A stretch of DNA of 64,000 nucleotides from CALBZH01 sp964538515 (GTDB lineage: Bacteria; Desulfobacterota; Syntrophobacteria; Syntrophobacterales; Syntrophobacteraceae), in the NCBI GenBank assembly GCA_964538515.1, contig CAZIEW010000005.1, positions 1 to 64,000 on the forward strand, in the 5' to 3' direction. The notes beneath the pieces are model-generated. The model made no database searches. It saw nothing but the letters and a program-made list of their open reading frames with translations, and had not been told where the DNA came from. A program made the position numbers and the translations under genes. Positions within the stretch are counted from its first letter, which is position 1; every line of letters begins with the position of its first letter. This document shows, piece after piece, positions 50,920 to 59,907 of this stretch.

Positions 50920-52254
50920 ATGCGCCCTAAGATCCTGAGTGTGAGTGCAGTCGTTGCGGTTGCGGTTCTCTTGGCTGCCGTTTGCTCCCATCAATCAAGC
51001 GCCACGGAGATCCAACTGGCGGACCGAGGTGCTATTTTCACGCTCCCCGTGAAGATCAACGGAAATTTGACCCTACATTTTATGGTGGATACGGGCACAA
51101 TCGCAGTGGTTATTCCTGATGACGTCGCCTCCAACCTGATCCACACCGGGACAATCAAAGAAAGTGATTTCCTACCTGGCAGTCCGTATCGATTGACCGA
51201 TGGAACTGTCCTTAAGAGCTCGCAATTCAATATCCATGAATTTGAAATTGGAGGGGTGAGAGTAGACAATGTGGCGTGCTCGATTGATTCTGAGGTTCCA
51301 GAGTTAGTATTGGGAGAAGACCTCCTTAACAGATTTGAAACCTGGGAACTGGATAATAATCGACATGTTTTGATAGTGGGTCATTTGAAACGTTTAATGG
51401 CTACTCATAAAGATATATCATTTGATTCTAACAATATTCTTGGAAGTCAATCTCTATCACTTCCTTTATCTCAAATGAATAAATCAGAAAAATTGATAAC
51501 GCCAAAACAATTCATTTTTGACGTCAAGCAGAATAGATTTGGATCGTTCCATTATCAGGTGAAGAAAGCGCCAAGCGATGATATATTCACATTTACTCTA
51601 ATGGCAGATAGTCGTACGATTTTCTCCGATGAAAGCTATATGCAAGTGCCGCCTTTGCGCCTTCTTAAAGATATGCCGTCTTCTGGCTGTCAAAGTGCAA
51701 TTACTTCTCTTTACTCAGGAGGTGCGCATTGTTGTACAACAGCCATACTGCTCACCATATGTGGGGAGCGGGGAAAGGCTTTCTCGGTCGATGTTGGCCA
51801 TGGAAGCCTGGACCAGCTGCAATTCTTGGATTTGAAGAAGGATGGAAGCCGACAGATATCCGTACCGGACTTCTCGTTTTCTTATTACAACATCGACGAC
51901 CAGCGATCCCTTTCATTTGCCGATTCCCCCATTTGCAGACGGCTCCTGGTGTTTGACGGGGAAAAATGGACTCCTGATCCCGTTGGCGAGCACCCTCGAT
52001 TTTACCGTGATCTGCTCCAAGAGACTGAAAGAGGAGCAAGGAGGTCGAGATCAGGCTCGATGGATGAGGGGCAGGCGGTCTCGTCTGCGATGATGAAAGC
52101 GTATTATGCGCTCATGGCCGGCGAAAGCGATCAGGTTTGTCAAAAGATCCTCGCCACCGAATTACCCCGGTCCTGGCAAAGCGTGAGGACTCAGGTGTAT
52201 CGGGACATCAAGAGCGCCATCTCGTCCTTTCAACCAATCAAGCCACTTCACTAA
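50920..52254 (+). CDS. Exported retropepsin-like aspartic protease, AT-rich
   Basis: 444 residues. A signal peptide (KILSVSAVVAVAVLLAAVCS) precedes a retropepsin-like domain of about 150 residues: LHFMVDTGTIAVVIPDD holds the catalytic Asp-Thr-Gly, and PELVLGEDLLNRFETW resembles the closing flap/hydrophobic-Gly segment. The following 280 residues are of unknown fold, with three close Cys (GAHCCTTAILLTICGE). From about 51250 to 51800 the DNA is clearly richer in A and T than its surroundings, with codons rare elsewhere in the window, so the gene was probably acquired. It has its own promoter and no operon partners. Confidence 0.72.
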   Translation: MRPKILSVSAVVAVAVLLAAVCSHQSSATEIQLADRGAIFTLPVKINGNLTLHFMVDTGTIAVVIPDDVASNLIHTGTIKESDFLPGSPYRLTDGTVLKSSQFNIHEFEIGGVRVDNVACSIDSEVPELVLGEDLLNRFETWELDNNRHVLIVGHLKRLMATHKDISFDSNNILGSQSLSLPLSQMNKSEKLITPKQFIFDVKQNRFGSFHYQVKKAPSDDIFTFTLMADSRTIFSDESYMQVPPLRLLKDMPSSGCQSAITSLYSGGAHCCTTAILLTICGERGKAFSVDVGHGSLDQLQFLDLKKDGSRQISVPDFSFSYYNIDDQRSLSFADSPICRRLLVFDGEKWTPDPVGEHPRFYRDLLQETERGARRSRSGSMDEGQAVSSAMMKAYYALMAGESDQVCQKILATELPRSWQSVRTQVYRDIKSAISSFQPIKPLH

Positions 52255-52753
52255 GACGATTCATAGAGAGCCGGGCTTTGGGGAGCGAGAGCGGGCGAGG
52301 AACTGAGCACCGTGACCGTTCGACGGGCTCGGACTGTCTCCAGATGTCCTGTTTCCCGCTGGCATTGACTGCCGTGACCACAGCAGCAATTCCCCTTAAG
52401 GCGATGCAATGCAGATCACCCATTGGCAAGAGGGTGAAATTGAGACCGTCATTGCCAAAGGGGCATCCGAATGGTCAGTGCGAGACGCTCCTGCAAGCCG
52501 AGTATAAGCTCACAACCTTGAGAAAGCGGATGTAGGGGCCGTTGGGGCTGGTCTCATGGGCGACCTCCTCTCTCATCGTGAGTGCGTGTTTGGCCAACGT
52601 ATCATGGGAATGGGAACCATGCGGTTCTCGTCGTTTCGGGGATCAACAAAAAGTGCGTCACAAAACGTCGGATGAGATGCGCAAAAGGCTGTCCCGTATG
52701 TTGAAAACCTCCAAAATGAAGCGCACGGTCACTACAACCCGGGGATGAAAGTT
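52255..52753. other. Intergenic region without a supported gene
   Basis: Short frames on both strands have no homology that I recognise. One 32-codon plus-strand frame beginning at about 52406 (MQITHWQEGEIETVIAKGAS) looks protein-like and may be a gene remnant. Composition returns to high GC here. Confidence 0.3.
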
Positions 52754-54400
52754 CTATGGATTCCGCTGAATCCCGAGCTTGCGCATGCGGCCGCGGAGGG
52801 TGCTGGGATTGAGACCCAGGATGGCGGCGGCGCCGTGATTGCCTTCGATGCGCCAGCGCGTTTGCTCGAGGGTGCTCAGGATGTGCTCGCGCTCGAGGGA
52901 TTCCAGGCTTCGGGGGGCGGGTTTGATGGTCGGCGATTCCCGGGTTGTGAGACGATCGGCCAGGGTGAGCACGGGGCCTTCCGTGCTGATGATCGCCCGC
53001 TCGATGACGTTTTCGAGCTCGCGGATGTTGCCGGGCCAATCGTAGCTCTGAAGCTCGTCCATCACTCTGTCGGGGATCTTTCGGATGGCTCGTCCGAGAC
53101 GTTTGCTCAGGCGGGTCACGAACGCGGTCGCGAGCAGCGGGATGTCTTCCTTGCGCTCGCGCAGGGGGGGCAGGGTGATGGGGAACACGTTGATGCGGTA
53201 CCACAGATCCTGCCGGAATCGGCCTTCCCGAACCTCGTGCTCGAGGTTGCGGTTGGTTGCGGAGATGAGGCGCACGTCGACCTTGATCGTCTTCGACCCT
53301 CCCAGCCGCTCGAACTCCTTGTCTTGCAGGACGCGCAGAAGCTTGGCCTGGAGCTCGAGAGGAAGCTCCCCGATCTCGTCCAGGAACAGTGTCCCGCCGT
53401 TGGCCAGCTCGAAGCGGCCCGCCTGCTTGACGAACGCCCCCGTGAAGGCCCCTCGCTCGTGGCCGAAGAGCTCGCTTTCGATCAGGTTGGCCGGCAGGGC
53501 GGCGCAGTTGACCTTGACCAACGGCCGCTCCCTGCGTCCGCTGGCGCTGTGAATGGCCCGGGCAATCAATTCCTTGCCCGTTCCGGTTTCTCCGAGGATG
53601 AGGGCGGTCGTGTCGGTGGGGGCGATCTGATTCACCTTGTAGAGCACATATTTCAGCGCATCGCTGCCGCCGATGATCTCCTGGAAATTGTGTACGGTGC
53701 GGATTTCCTCCTGGAGGTAGGCGCTTTCCGCTTCGAGCTGCGCTTTGTAGCGCTTGATCTCGCCCAAAGCCTGCTTGAGCTTATCCTGCGTGCGTCTGCG
53801 CTCGGCGATTTCGACCCGGAGCTGCTCATTGGTGCTGCTGAGCTCGGCCGTGCGCTCGACAACGCGCTGCTCGAGCTGGTCGTGGGCTTCCTGGAGCGCC
53901 TCCTCGGCGAGCTTGCGCTCGGTGATGTCAAGGTGAAGGATGACGGCCTCCAAAGGGTCTTCGCCCACGGGAGCGGCTCGCATTACGAACCAGCGTCTTT
54001 CGGTCTCGGAGTGACAGGGATATTCCAGGGCGAAATGGCTCAACCGCCCGTCCAAAATAGCCTCGAGTCCCTCCAGTGTTCGGGCGGAAAGCTCATCGCC
54101 GCTCAACGCCCCCCGGCGACACACTTCGAGGTAGTTCACCCCCGGGCTGATGGGCTTGAGATCCTTCAAGTGCCGATCGCTCCCGTAGCGCAGCCACTCC
54201 TTGTTCGCTAGGGAGATGAAGCCCCTGGAATCGATTGTGACCACGCTCATCGGCAGCGCGTCGATCAGGGCGTGCAGGGCGGCATGGACCGATTGGGGCA
54301 GCCCCGTCGACGGCCTCCTCTCACCCTTTGTGCCCGCGTTCTCTCGGGTCCCGCCTCCCGAAAGCGGCCGGTCTCCTCTAGGTTGCGATGATTCCACCAT
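52754..54400 (-). CDS. PAS-domain sigma-54-dependent activator
   Basis: 548 residues. A PAS domain (about 40-165; LIDALPMSVVTIDSRGFISLANKEWL) replaces a receiver and ends in a long coiled coil (about 165-250, EALQEAHDQLEQRVVERTAEL). The AAA+ core has GETGTGKE, GAFTGA and LFLDEIGELP; the HTH is EGNHGAAAILGLNPSTLRGRM. It should be controlled by a ligand or redox cue at the PAS domain, not by phosphorylation. The ATG at 54400 has AGGGA nine bases upstream. It is divergent from the coiled-coil gene at 54810, which has a sigma-54-like element. Confidence 0.92.
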   Translation of the reverse strand: MVESSQPRGDRPLSGGGTRENAGTKGERRPSTGLPQSVHAALHALIDALPMSVVTIDSRGFISLANKEWLRYGSDRHLKDLKPISPGVNYLEVCRRGALSGDELSARTLEGLEAILDGRLSHFALEYPCHSETERRWFVMRAAPVGEDPLEAVILHLDITERKLAEEALQEAHDQLEQRVVERTAELSSTNEQLRVEIAERRRTQDKLKQALGEIKRYKAQLEAESAYLQEEIRTVHNFQEIIGGSDALKYVLYKVNQIAPTDTTALILGETGTGKELIARAIHSASGRRERPLVKVNCAALPANLIESELFGHERGAFTGAFVKQAGRFELANGGTLFLDEIGELPLELQAKLLRVLQDKEFERLGGSKTIKVDVRLISATNRNLEHEVREGRFRQDLWYRINVFPITLPPLRERKEDIPLLATAFVTRLSKRLGRAIRKIPDRVMDELQSYDWPGNIRELENVIERAIISTEGPVLTLADRLTTRESPTIKPAPRSLESLEREHILSTLEQTRWRIEGNHGAAAILGLNPSTLRGRMRKLGIQRNP

Positions 54401-54691
54401 GATCACATTCCCTGTTTCTGCACGACCTCGCCCCCGAAGCGAAACCTGGTCCCCCCCCGATCGGTCGCCTCGTCACGCTTCACCCGATAACCGCTCTAAC
54501 TCACTAATAAACTAGGAGCTTCCCGCCTGTTTGGCAACACTATTCTGCATTCCCCTCCGTCTTATGAAACGGATCCGCCATATTTGATGGGATTGCTCGC
54601 CTCGATGTCATCTCGAGCGTGCTAAAGTAACATCCAATAAAAACAAGCAATAACAATATGTTAAGGTCTTTTGGGCGATGGCGGCATCCAT

Positions 54692-54707
54692 TGGCACGCA
54701 AGTTGAT
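54692..54707 (+). promoter_or_regulatory. Sigma-54-like promoter of the coiled-coil gene
   Basis: TGGCACG, four bases, TTGAT: one mismatch at the -12 C. Transcription would start near 54718, about 90 bases before the ATG at 54810. A sigma-54 activator is encoded divergently 290 bases away. The rest of 54401-54809 holds no gene that I can support. Confidence 0.42.
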
Positions 54708-54809
54708 CTAGTCGATCGGCAAGCAAGCGAAGAACGAGAGACACGAAAGCAATCAGATCAACGAACGACGGCGGCTCAAAACGAGCCAGCAGAAAACAAG
54801 GAGAAGGCC

Positions 54810-55115
54810 ATGAAGGATGTGCACAGCTACTGCGACAACGTGGTGACCGAGCTGAGTGTTTGGAAGGCGAAGGCGTATGATGTGGTGAGACGATTCGACA
54901 AGCTTTCCTCCGGTGACAAGGCAAAGCTCGGGGATCAGGTGAACGATCTGCATATGTACATCGAAGAGCTGGAAAACAGGATCGCCCGGCTTAGGACGGA
55001 ATGCCCGACGGATTGGAAGGCGGACCAGATCGAAATGGAGACGAAGTTCGGGCACCTGAAGGGAGCCTTTAACGATCTGAACGCGAACTTCTCACCCGGG
55101 GATATTGGGGGATAG
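54810..55115 (+). CDS. Small coiled-coil protein of unknown function
   Basis: 101 residues, almost wholly helical and charged (VTELSVWKAKAYDVVRRFDK, DLHMYIEELENRIARLR). No signal or membrane segment. AAGGAG stands six bases before the ATG at 54810; the in-frame ATG at 54678 has no ribosome site and lies upstream of the likely promoter. A strong terminator follows, so it is a single-gene unit. I do not recognise the family. Its abundance signals (good ribosome site, own terminator) and divergent activator suggest a regulated small structural or stress protein. Confidence 0.68.
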   Translation: MKDVHSYCDNVVTELSVWKAKAYDVVRRFDKLSSGDKAKLGDQVNDLHMYIEELENRIARLRTECPTDWKADQIEMETKFGHLKGAFNDLNANFSPGDIGG

Positions 55116-55138
55116 GCAGCGAGAGCGCCAAATCCATG

Positions 55139-55180
55139 AGCAGGGAAGGGACTCCAGGTACCTTCCCTGCTTGTGTTTTT
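55139..55180 (+). terminator. Rho-independent terminator of the coiled-coil gene
   Basis: AGCAGGGAAGG (55139-55149) pairs perfectly with CCTTCCCTGCT (55161-55171), followed by TTGTGTTTTT. It lies 23 bases after the stop codon. Confidence 0.88.
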
Positions 55181-55249
55181 GTGATGAAGTGTAACACTCT
55201 TGATGGAAAGGGGGCGACTTTCGGAAGGCAATGCTGCGTGGCTTCGAGC

Positions 55250-56305
55250 TCAGACAATGCTGAGCCCCGGTGTGCCGTCGATGGCTTCCCCGATGATCCG
55301 GGCCGACGGAGCCCCACCGGCAATGAGATCTTCGACCATCCGGTCGGCGTCCGTCCGCGGCACGGAAAGCAGCAGTCCCCCCGAGGTCTGTGGATCGAAA
55401 AGAATTTCGGTCTGTGCCATGTCGAGTGAGCGGCTCGCCTCGAGGTCATCTCGAACAAGCAGTTGGTTTGCCTTGTTGCTCCCCGTGGTTTGGCCTTTCC
55501 GATACATGGCCAGGGCGTTGGCGTAAAAGGGAAGGGCATCGAAGTGGAGCCTGATCCGCAACCGGCTCCCTTTGGCCATCTCCAGGCAATGTCCCAGGAT
55601 GCCGAAGCCCGTTACGTCCGTGCAGCCGGTGACCGGATACCGTAGCGCGATATCGAGGGCTGTCCCATTCAGGGCCGCAACCTCGGGAAGAATTGCTTTC
55701 AGCTCCGGCCACGGGAGCTTCCCGGCGCGACACGCGTTGAAGAGCACCCCCGTTCCGAGGGGTTTTGTCAAAACCAGCGCATCGCCCGGGCGCGCCCCCG
55801 TGTTTTTGAGAACGCGACCGGGGGAAACCACGCCGGTCACAGCGAGGCCGTATTTGGGCTCCTCGTCTTCCACCGAGTGTCCGCCCGCAAGGGAAGCCCG
55901 TGCTTCGGTCACTTTTTCGTAGCCGCCTTTCAAGATCTCCCGGAGCAGTTCCGTTCCCAGCTTTTTGGCGGGAAACATGATCAGGTTGAGGGCCGTCAGG
56001 GGGCGCCCGCCCATGGCGTAAATGTCCGACAAGGAGTTGGCAGCCGCGATCCTGCCGAACCAGACGGGATCGTCCACGGGGGGCGTGATGAAATCCACCG
56101 TGGAGACCAGGGCGAGATCGTTTGTCAGCCGATAGACCGCTGCGTCGTCACTCGACTCGAACCCCACCAGAAGATCTGGATCCGTGGGCGGCGGAAAACT
56201 GCTCAAGGCTTCCGACAGGACCGTCGGACCGATTTTTGCCGCTCAACCGCACGTCCTGGCCATGGAGGTCAGAGTCTTGGTCTTCTTTCCGAGGAAAAAT
56301 CTCAT
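55250..56305 (-). CDS. selD: Selenide, water dikinase (SelD), selenocysteine-containing
   Basis: 351 residues if the in-frame TGA at 56243-56245 is read as selenocysteine. It makes selenophosphate from selenide and ATP. The N-terminus reads KTLTSMARTCG-Sec-AAKIGPTVL, the expected place of the catalytic Cys/Sec and Lys of SelD. GFESSDDAAVY, DIYAMGGRPLTALNL, AGGHSVED and GCTDVTGFGILGH follow. A normal frame begins only at about 56206 and would lack the catalytic residues. A hairpin right after the TGA fits a bacterial SECIS. The ATG at 56305 is the in-frame start; its ribosome site is weak. It is the last gene of a long minus-strand run. Confidence 0.87.
56211..56245 (-). promoter_or_regulatory. 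Bacterial SECIS-type hairpin after the selD UGA
   Basis: After TGA (56243-56245) and 14 bases, TCCGAC (56228-56223) and GTCGGA (56216-56211) pair around the loop GGTCCT. The loop resembles the GGUCU loop of the E. coli fdhF element, and the distance from UGA is right for SelB-dependent recoding. Confidence 0.7.
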
Positions 56306-56347
56306 CGCTTCGGTTAATCCTATCCTGGCTCATCCAGCGCCGCTGCA

Positions 56348-56989
56348 TCAGCTCCAGGTCAACATCTTCACGAGGCGAGTCCACAGCCCGTCGTGCTTGC
56401 GCGCCTCCGCGACGGCGCGCGCGGCTCTCTCCTGCTCTTCAGCCAAGCGTCGGGTCCATTCTTCCTCGACAAGCCGAGACCGCTCACGGCTCAGCTCCTC
56501 TTGGTGACGAAGTCGTTCGGAGAGCTGCTCTTCGGAGACCCTGAGCCGTTCTTCCAGCAACTTCTCACGCTCTCCCAGCTCCCGCTCGGCCATGGCTTTG
56601 TGATGGGCGAGCTCCCGCTTCAACCGGTCGATCTCCGCGCTTCGCTGGGCGAGCATCCGGTCCTTGTCGCGAAGCTCCTGAAGGAGCCTTAGATTTGCGG
56701 AAGACAGCTCCCATTTGAGCTCCAGTTGCTCCTGAATGGAGAAAAGCTCCCTCAGGACCGATCGCAGCGCCTCTTCCTGGGGGAAGCGAACCTTTTGCGG
56801 CGTCGACGGAGGGGAGCCACCGGGGTCCTGCTTCCGCTCGGGCTTCAGCATGGCGTCCACGGCCGACTGGGGGATCACCACCTGGCCGTCGCGGATGTCG
56901 AAGGGGAGCTTGCCTGCCGCGATGTAGCCGCGAACCACGTTTTCTTTCACTTCGAGTGCGCGAGCCGCTTCGGTGATCGTGAAGTCCAT
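56348..56989 (-). CDS. Helix-turn-helix DNA-binding protein with long coiled coil
   Basis: 213 residues. The first 50 residues have a MerR/excisionase-type HTH (FTITEAARALEVKENVVRGYIAAGKLPFDIRDGQVVIPQSAVD). After a Pro-rich linker, residues about 75-195 are a highly charged Glu/Arg coiled coil (KRELAHHKAMAERELGEREK). This resembles HTH-plus-coiled-coil proteins found with translation or segregation genes, but I cannot name it. It starts nine bases after the response regulator stop and precedes selD by 42 bases. Confidence 0.78.
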   Translation of the reverse strand: MDFTITEAARALEVKENVVRGYIAAGKLPFDIRDGQVVIPQSAVDAMLKPERKQDPGGSPPSTPQKVRFPQEEALRSVLRELFSIQEQLELKWELSSANLRLLQELRDKDRMLAQRSAEIDRLKRELAHHKAMAERELGEREKLLEERLRVSEEQLSERLRHQEELSRERSRLVEEEWTRRLAEEQERAARAVAEARKHDGLWTRLVKMLTWS

Positions 56990-56998
56990 GGGCAGCCT

Positions 56999-58396
56999 CT
57001 AACCCTCCCGGTAGGTTTCGGAGCGAATGGCGTAACGCCGCATCAACTGCTGCAGGGCCTGCCGCTCGAGACCGCAGTCCCGTGCCGCCCGGCTCACGTT
57101 GCCCTGGGTTGCGGCCAGCATGCGGCCGATGTATTCCCGATGGAACTGCACGAGGACTTCCTCTTTCGCGTCCCGGTAGGGCAGCTTGAAAAGCCCGGAG
57201 GAAGCGATCGGCTGTTGAGCCCGGCCGGTCACGCACATGCCGGCGTCTTCGGGCCGGATCTCCTCATCGGGGGCGAACAGAATGCTCCGGATCACCACAT
57301 TTTCGAGCTCCCGGATGTTGCCTTCCCATGGAGCCGCCAGGAAGCAGCTCATCAGCTCTGCGGAGGCCCTCTTGAGGGGCCGATTCAGGGCGGCACAATG
57401 CTTTTTCAGAAGGTGGCTCACCAGGGATGGGATATCTTCTCGCCGCTCCCGAAGGGGGGGCAGCACGATGGGCAGCACGTTGAGCCGATAGAACAGGTCT
57501 TCACGAAACTCGTTTTGCCGGATCTTCTCGGGCAGGTTTCGATTCGTGGACGCGATGACCCGGACGTCCACGTGAATGGACTTGGTGTCGCCGAGGGGTT
57601 TGATCTCCTTCTGCTGGAGGACGCGCAGGAGCTTGGTCTGGATGCTCGTGCTGATGTCCCCGATTTCATCAAGGAAAATCGAGCCCCCATGGGCTTCCTG
57701 GAAAAGGCCGATCTTGTTTTGGGTCGCGTGGGTGAAGGCGCCTTTGCGGTAGCCGAACAGCTCACTTTCCAGGATGGCCTCGGGAACCGTGGGGCAATTG
57801 ACCGCGACGAAAGGCCTCTCCCGCCGGTCGCTCAGGGAGTGAATCGCTCGCGCAACCAGATCCTTGCCCGTCCCGGACTCGCCGGTGATGAGCACCGTGA
57901 GATCGGTCTTGGCGACCATCTGAACGGTTTCGAATACCCGCTGCATGGCGGGGCTCTGGCCGACGAGATTCTGGAAGGCTTCTCCTTCGCGGGCACAGCG
58001 CTGGAGCTTGAGGTTTTCGCGGAGGAGACGGCTCCGCTCGAGTGCTTTGTTGAGCGTGAGCACCAGGGCCTCATGATCGAATGGCTTGGTCACAAAGTCA
58101 TAGGCCCCCGCTTTGATGGCTTGGACGGCGATTTCGATGCACCCGTGGGCAGTCATCATGACGACGGTGAGCCAGGGTTGGTTCTTCCTCAGGCGCATGA
58201 GGAGCTCCATCCCGTCCATGCCCGGCATCTTGATATCGATGAGTGCCAGATCCGGAGCCGTCTCCGATACGCGCTCGAGCGCTTCCTCTCCCGACGCGGC
58301 GGTCATGACCCTGCAGTCGAGGTCCGGCTCCAGGCTCCGCTTCAGGAGCTGGAGCATATCCTGCTCGTCGTCCACAATCAGTAGGATCTCTTTCAT
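56999..58396 (-). CDS. Sigma-54-type response regulator with altered GAFTGA loop
   Basis: 465 residues. Receiver complete (LLIVDDEQD; LALIDIKMPG with Asp 54; VTKPF). AAA+ domain has GESGTGKD and IFLDEIGDI, but the sigma-54 contact loop reads GAFTHA instead of GAFTGA. The C-terminal HTH is NVSRAARDCGLERQALQQLM. The changed loop may weaken or alter sigma-54 contact. The ATG overlaps the stop of its histidine kinase by four bases. Target genes are not evident; no consensus sigma-54 promoter was seen nearby. Confidence 0.9.
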   Translation of the reverse strand: MKEILLIVDDEQDMLQLLKRSLEPDLDCRVMTAASGEEALERVSETAPDLALIDIKMPGMDGMELLMRLRKNQPWLTVVMMTAHGCIEIAVQAIKAGAYDFVTKPFDHEALVLTLNKALERSRLLRENLKLQRCAREGEAFQNLVGQSPAMQRVFETVQMVAKTDLTVLITGESGTGKDLVARAIHSLSDRRERPFVAVNCPTVPEAILESELFGYRKGAFTHATQNKIGLFQEAHGGSIFLDEIGDISTSIQTKLLRVLQQKEIKPLGDTKSIHVDVRVIASTNRNLPEKIRQNEFREDLFYRLNVLPIVLPPLRERREDIPSLVSHLLKKHCAALNRPLKRASAELMSCFLAAPWEGNIRELENVVIRSILFAPDEEIRPEDAGMCVTGRAQQPIASSGLFKLPYRDAKEEVLVQFHREYIGRMLAATQGNVSRAARDCGLERQALQQLMRRYAIRSETYREG

Positions 58397-59907
58397 GGCT
58401 TCGGGGCTGTCTCCGTGTCGACCGGCAGCAGCACGCTGAAGGTTGTGCCGACACCGGGCTCGCTTTCAACGAGAATCTCTCCCCCATGACCCTTGACGAT
58501 GCCATAGCTGACGGAAAGCCCGAGCCCCGTTCCCTCTCCCGTTCCCTTCGTGGTGAAAAACGGGTCGAAGATTCGGGACAGAATCTCGGGATCAATCCCG
58601 CAGCCATCATCGGTTACTCGGATCGTCGCCATGCGCAGGTCGGGTGCATAACGGGTGTCGACCTTGATGGTACCCTGCTTGCCGATGGCTTGTTTCGCGT
58701 TCATCAGCAAGTTCATGGCGACCTGCTTCATCTTGCCCACGTCGAGGGTCAACAGGGGCATGTCGGGGTCGAACCGGGCTTCGATTGTAACGCCATCCGC
58801 CTCAAAATGGTTGCGGACCACGCTGAACACTTCTTCCAGTACGTCGTGGATCCGAGCGGATTCCTTGTTGGTGCGCGTCGAGCGGGAGAAGCTCAGGAGG
58901 TCTCCGACGATCGCCTTGCAGTTTTTCGCATGCTTTTCGACAATGCGCAGGTCCCCCCACCGTTGGGTGTCCGGCTCCTCCGAGCGGAGCAGCAATTGAG
59001 TATATCCCAGGATCATGCTTAGGGGATTGTTGATTTCGTGTGCGATCCCCGAGGCCAGCTGACCGATGGAAGCCAGCTTGTCCGCCTGGAGGAGCTGCCG
59101 TTCCATGGACTTCCTTAAAGAGATGTCCTTGAGGAGAAAATGGATGGTGGCGATGGAGCCGTCGGTGGAGCGCTCGACCGCCGCACTCAGAAGACCGCTA
59201 AAGATCGTGCCGTTGACCCGTTTGAGCTCGACCTCCATTCCCGCCACTGCGACTTCCTTCTCGAGGCAGGCCAGGACGCTTTCCCAGTCACCCTCACGAA
59301 CGAACAGGTCTCGAAGGCCCACATGCTGGAGCTCCTCACGGCGGTCTGTGTAGCCGAGCATGGAAAGCCCCGCAGGGTTCATGTCGAGGATCGTACCATC
59401 GACATCGGTCAGCAGGATCATGTCGGGGGAGAGCTCGAAGACCCTGCGGAATTTGCTCTCCGAAACGCTCAGCTCCTGGGTTCGCTTCGCTACCAGGCCT
59501 TCGAGGTCGCGGTTCAGGTCAACCAGACGTTGATGCCCGTCCTGGATCACTTGGCGATCGCTCAGGATCTTCTGGTAGATGCGCCAGCTGCGCTCGAAAA
59601 AGAGGGTGATCGAGGCCACGAGCATGAAGGCGATGGTGTTCATGGAGCCGCTGAAGGGTTTGATGGCCTCCCAGTTGTCGGAGCGTCCCGAAAGGATCAG
59701 GAACCGTTTGCCGAGGTGACCCATAGAGCGGGAAAGAGCGAAGACGACGAGGACCACACAGACCCACACGAGGTACGTCCACACGACGTTGTTGAGGTCC
59801 CGATCCCTGAGGCGCCTGGCCAGTCGAAGGGACAGGAGGGCAAGCACAATCGACGTCGCCGATCCGATGAGGTCCACCATCCAAATGGGGTAGAGGGGGA
59901 GAGTCAT
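58393..59907 (-). CDS. Membrane-bound PAS sensor histidine kinase
   Basis: 504 residues. Three hydrophobic helices in the first 125 residues form a small membrane sensor without a large outer domain. A PAS domain follows (about 150-270; FRRVFELSPDMILLTDVDGTILDMN). The phospho-His lies in GIAHEINNPLSM near 290, with the ATPase motifs NLLMNAKQAIG, DDGCGIDPE and GTGLGLSVSYGIV. The ATG overlaps the upstream membrane gene by four bases and the stop overlaps the regulator. All three probably form one signalling unit. Confidence 0.93.
   Translation of the reverse strand: MTLPLYPIWMVDLIGSATSIVLALLSLRLARRLRDRDLNNVVWTYLVWVCVVLVVFALSRSMGHLGKRFLILSGRSDNWEAIKPFSGSMNTIAFMLVASITLFFERSWRIYQKILSDRQVIQDGHQRLVDLNRDLEGLVAKRTQELSVSESKFRRVFELSPDMILLTDVDGTILDMNPAGLSMLGYTDRREELQHVGLRDLFVREGDWESVLACLEKEVAVAGMEVELKRVNGTIFSGLLSAAVERSTDGSIATIHFLLKDISLRKSMERQLLQADKLASIGQLASGIAHEINNPLSMILGYTQLLLRSEEPDTQRWGDLRIVEKHAKNCKAIVGDLLSFSRSTRTNKESARIHDVLEEVFSVVRNHFEADGVTIEARFDPDMPLLTLDVGKMKQVAMNLLMNAKQAIGKQGTIKVDTRYAPDLRMATIRVTDDGCGIDPEILSRIFDPFFTTKGTGEGTGLGLSVSYGIVKGHGGEILVESEPGVGTTFSVLLPVDTETAPKP

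Noticed and set aside
54678..54809. Earlier ATG for the small coiled-coil gene
   Set aside because: No ribosome site, and it lies upstream of the probable promoter; 54810 has AAGGAG.
55250..56206. SelD as a 318-residue protein starting at 56206
   Set aside because: It would lack the catalytic Cys/Sec and Lys; reading through the TGA restores the conserved N-terminus.
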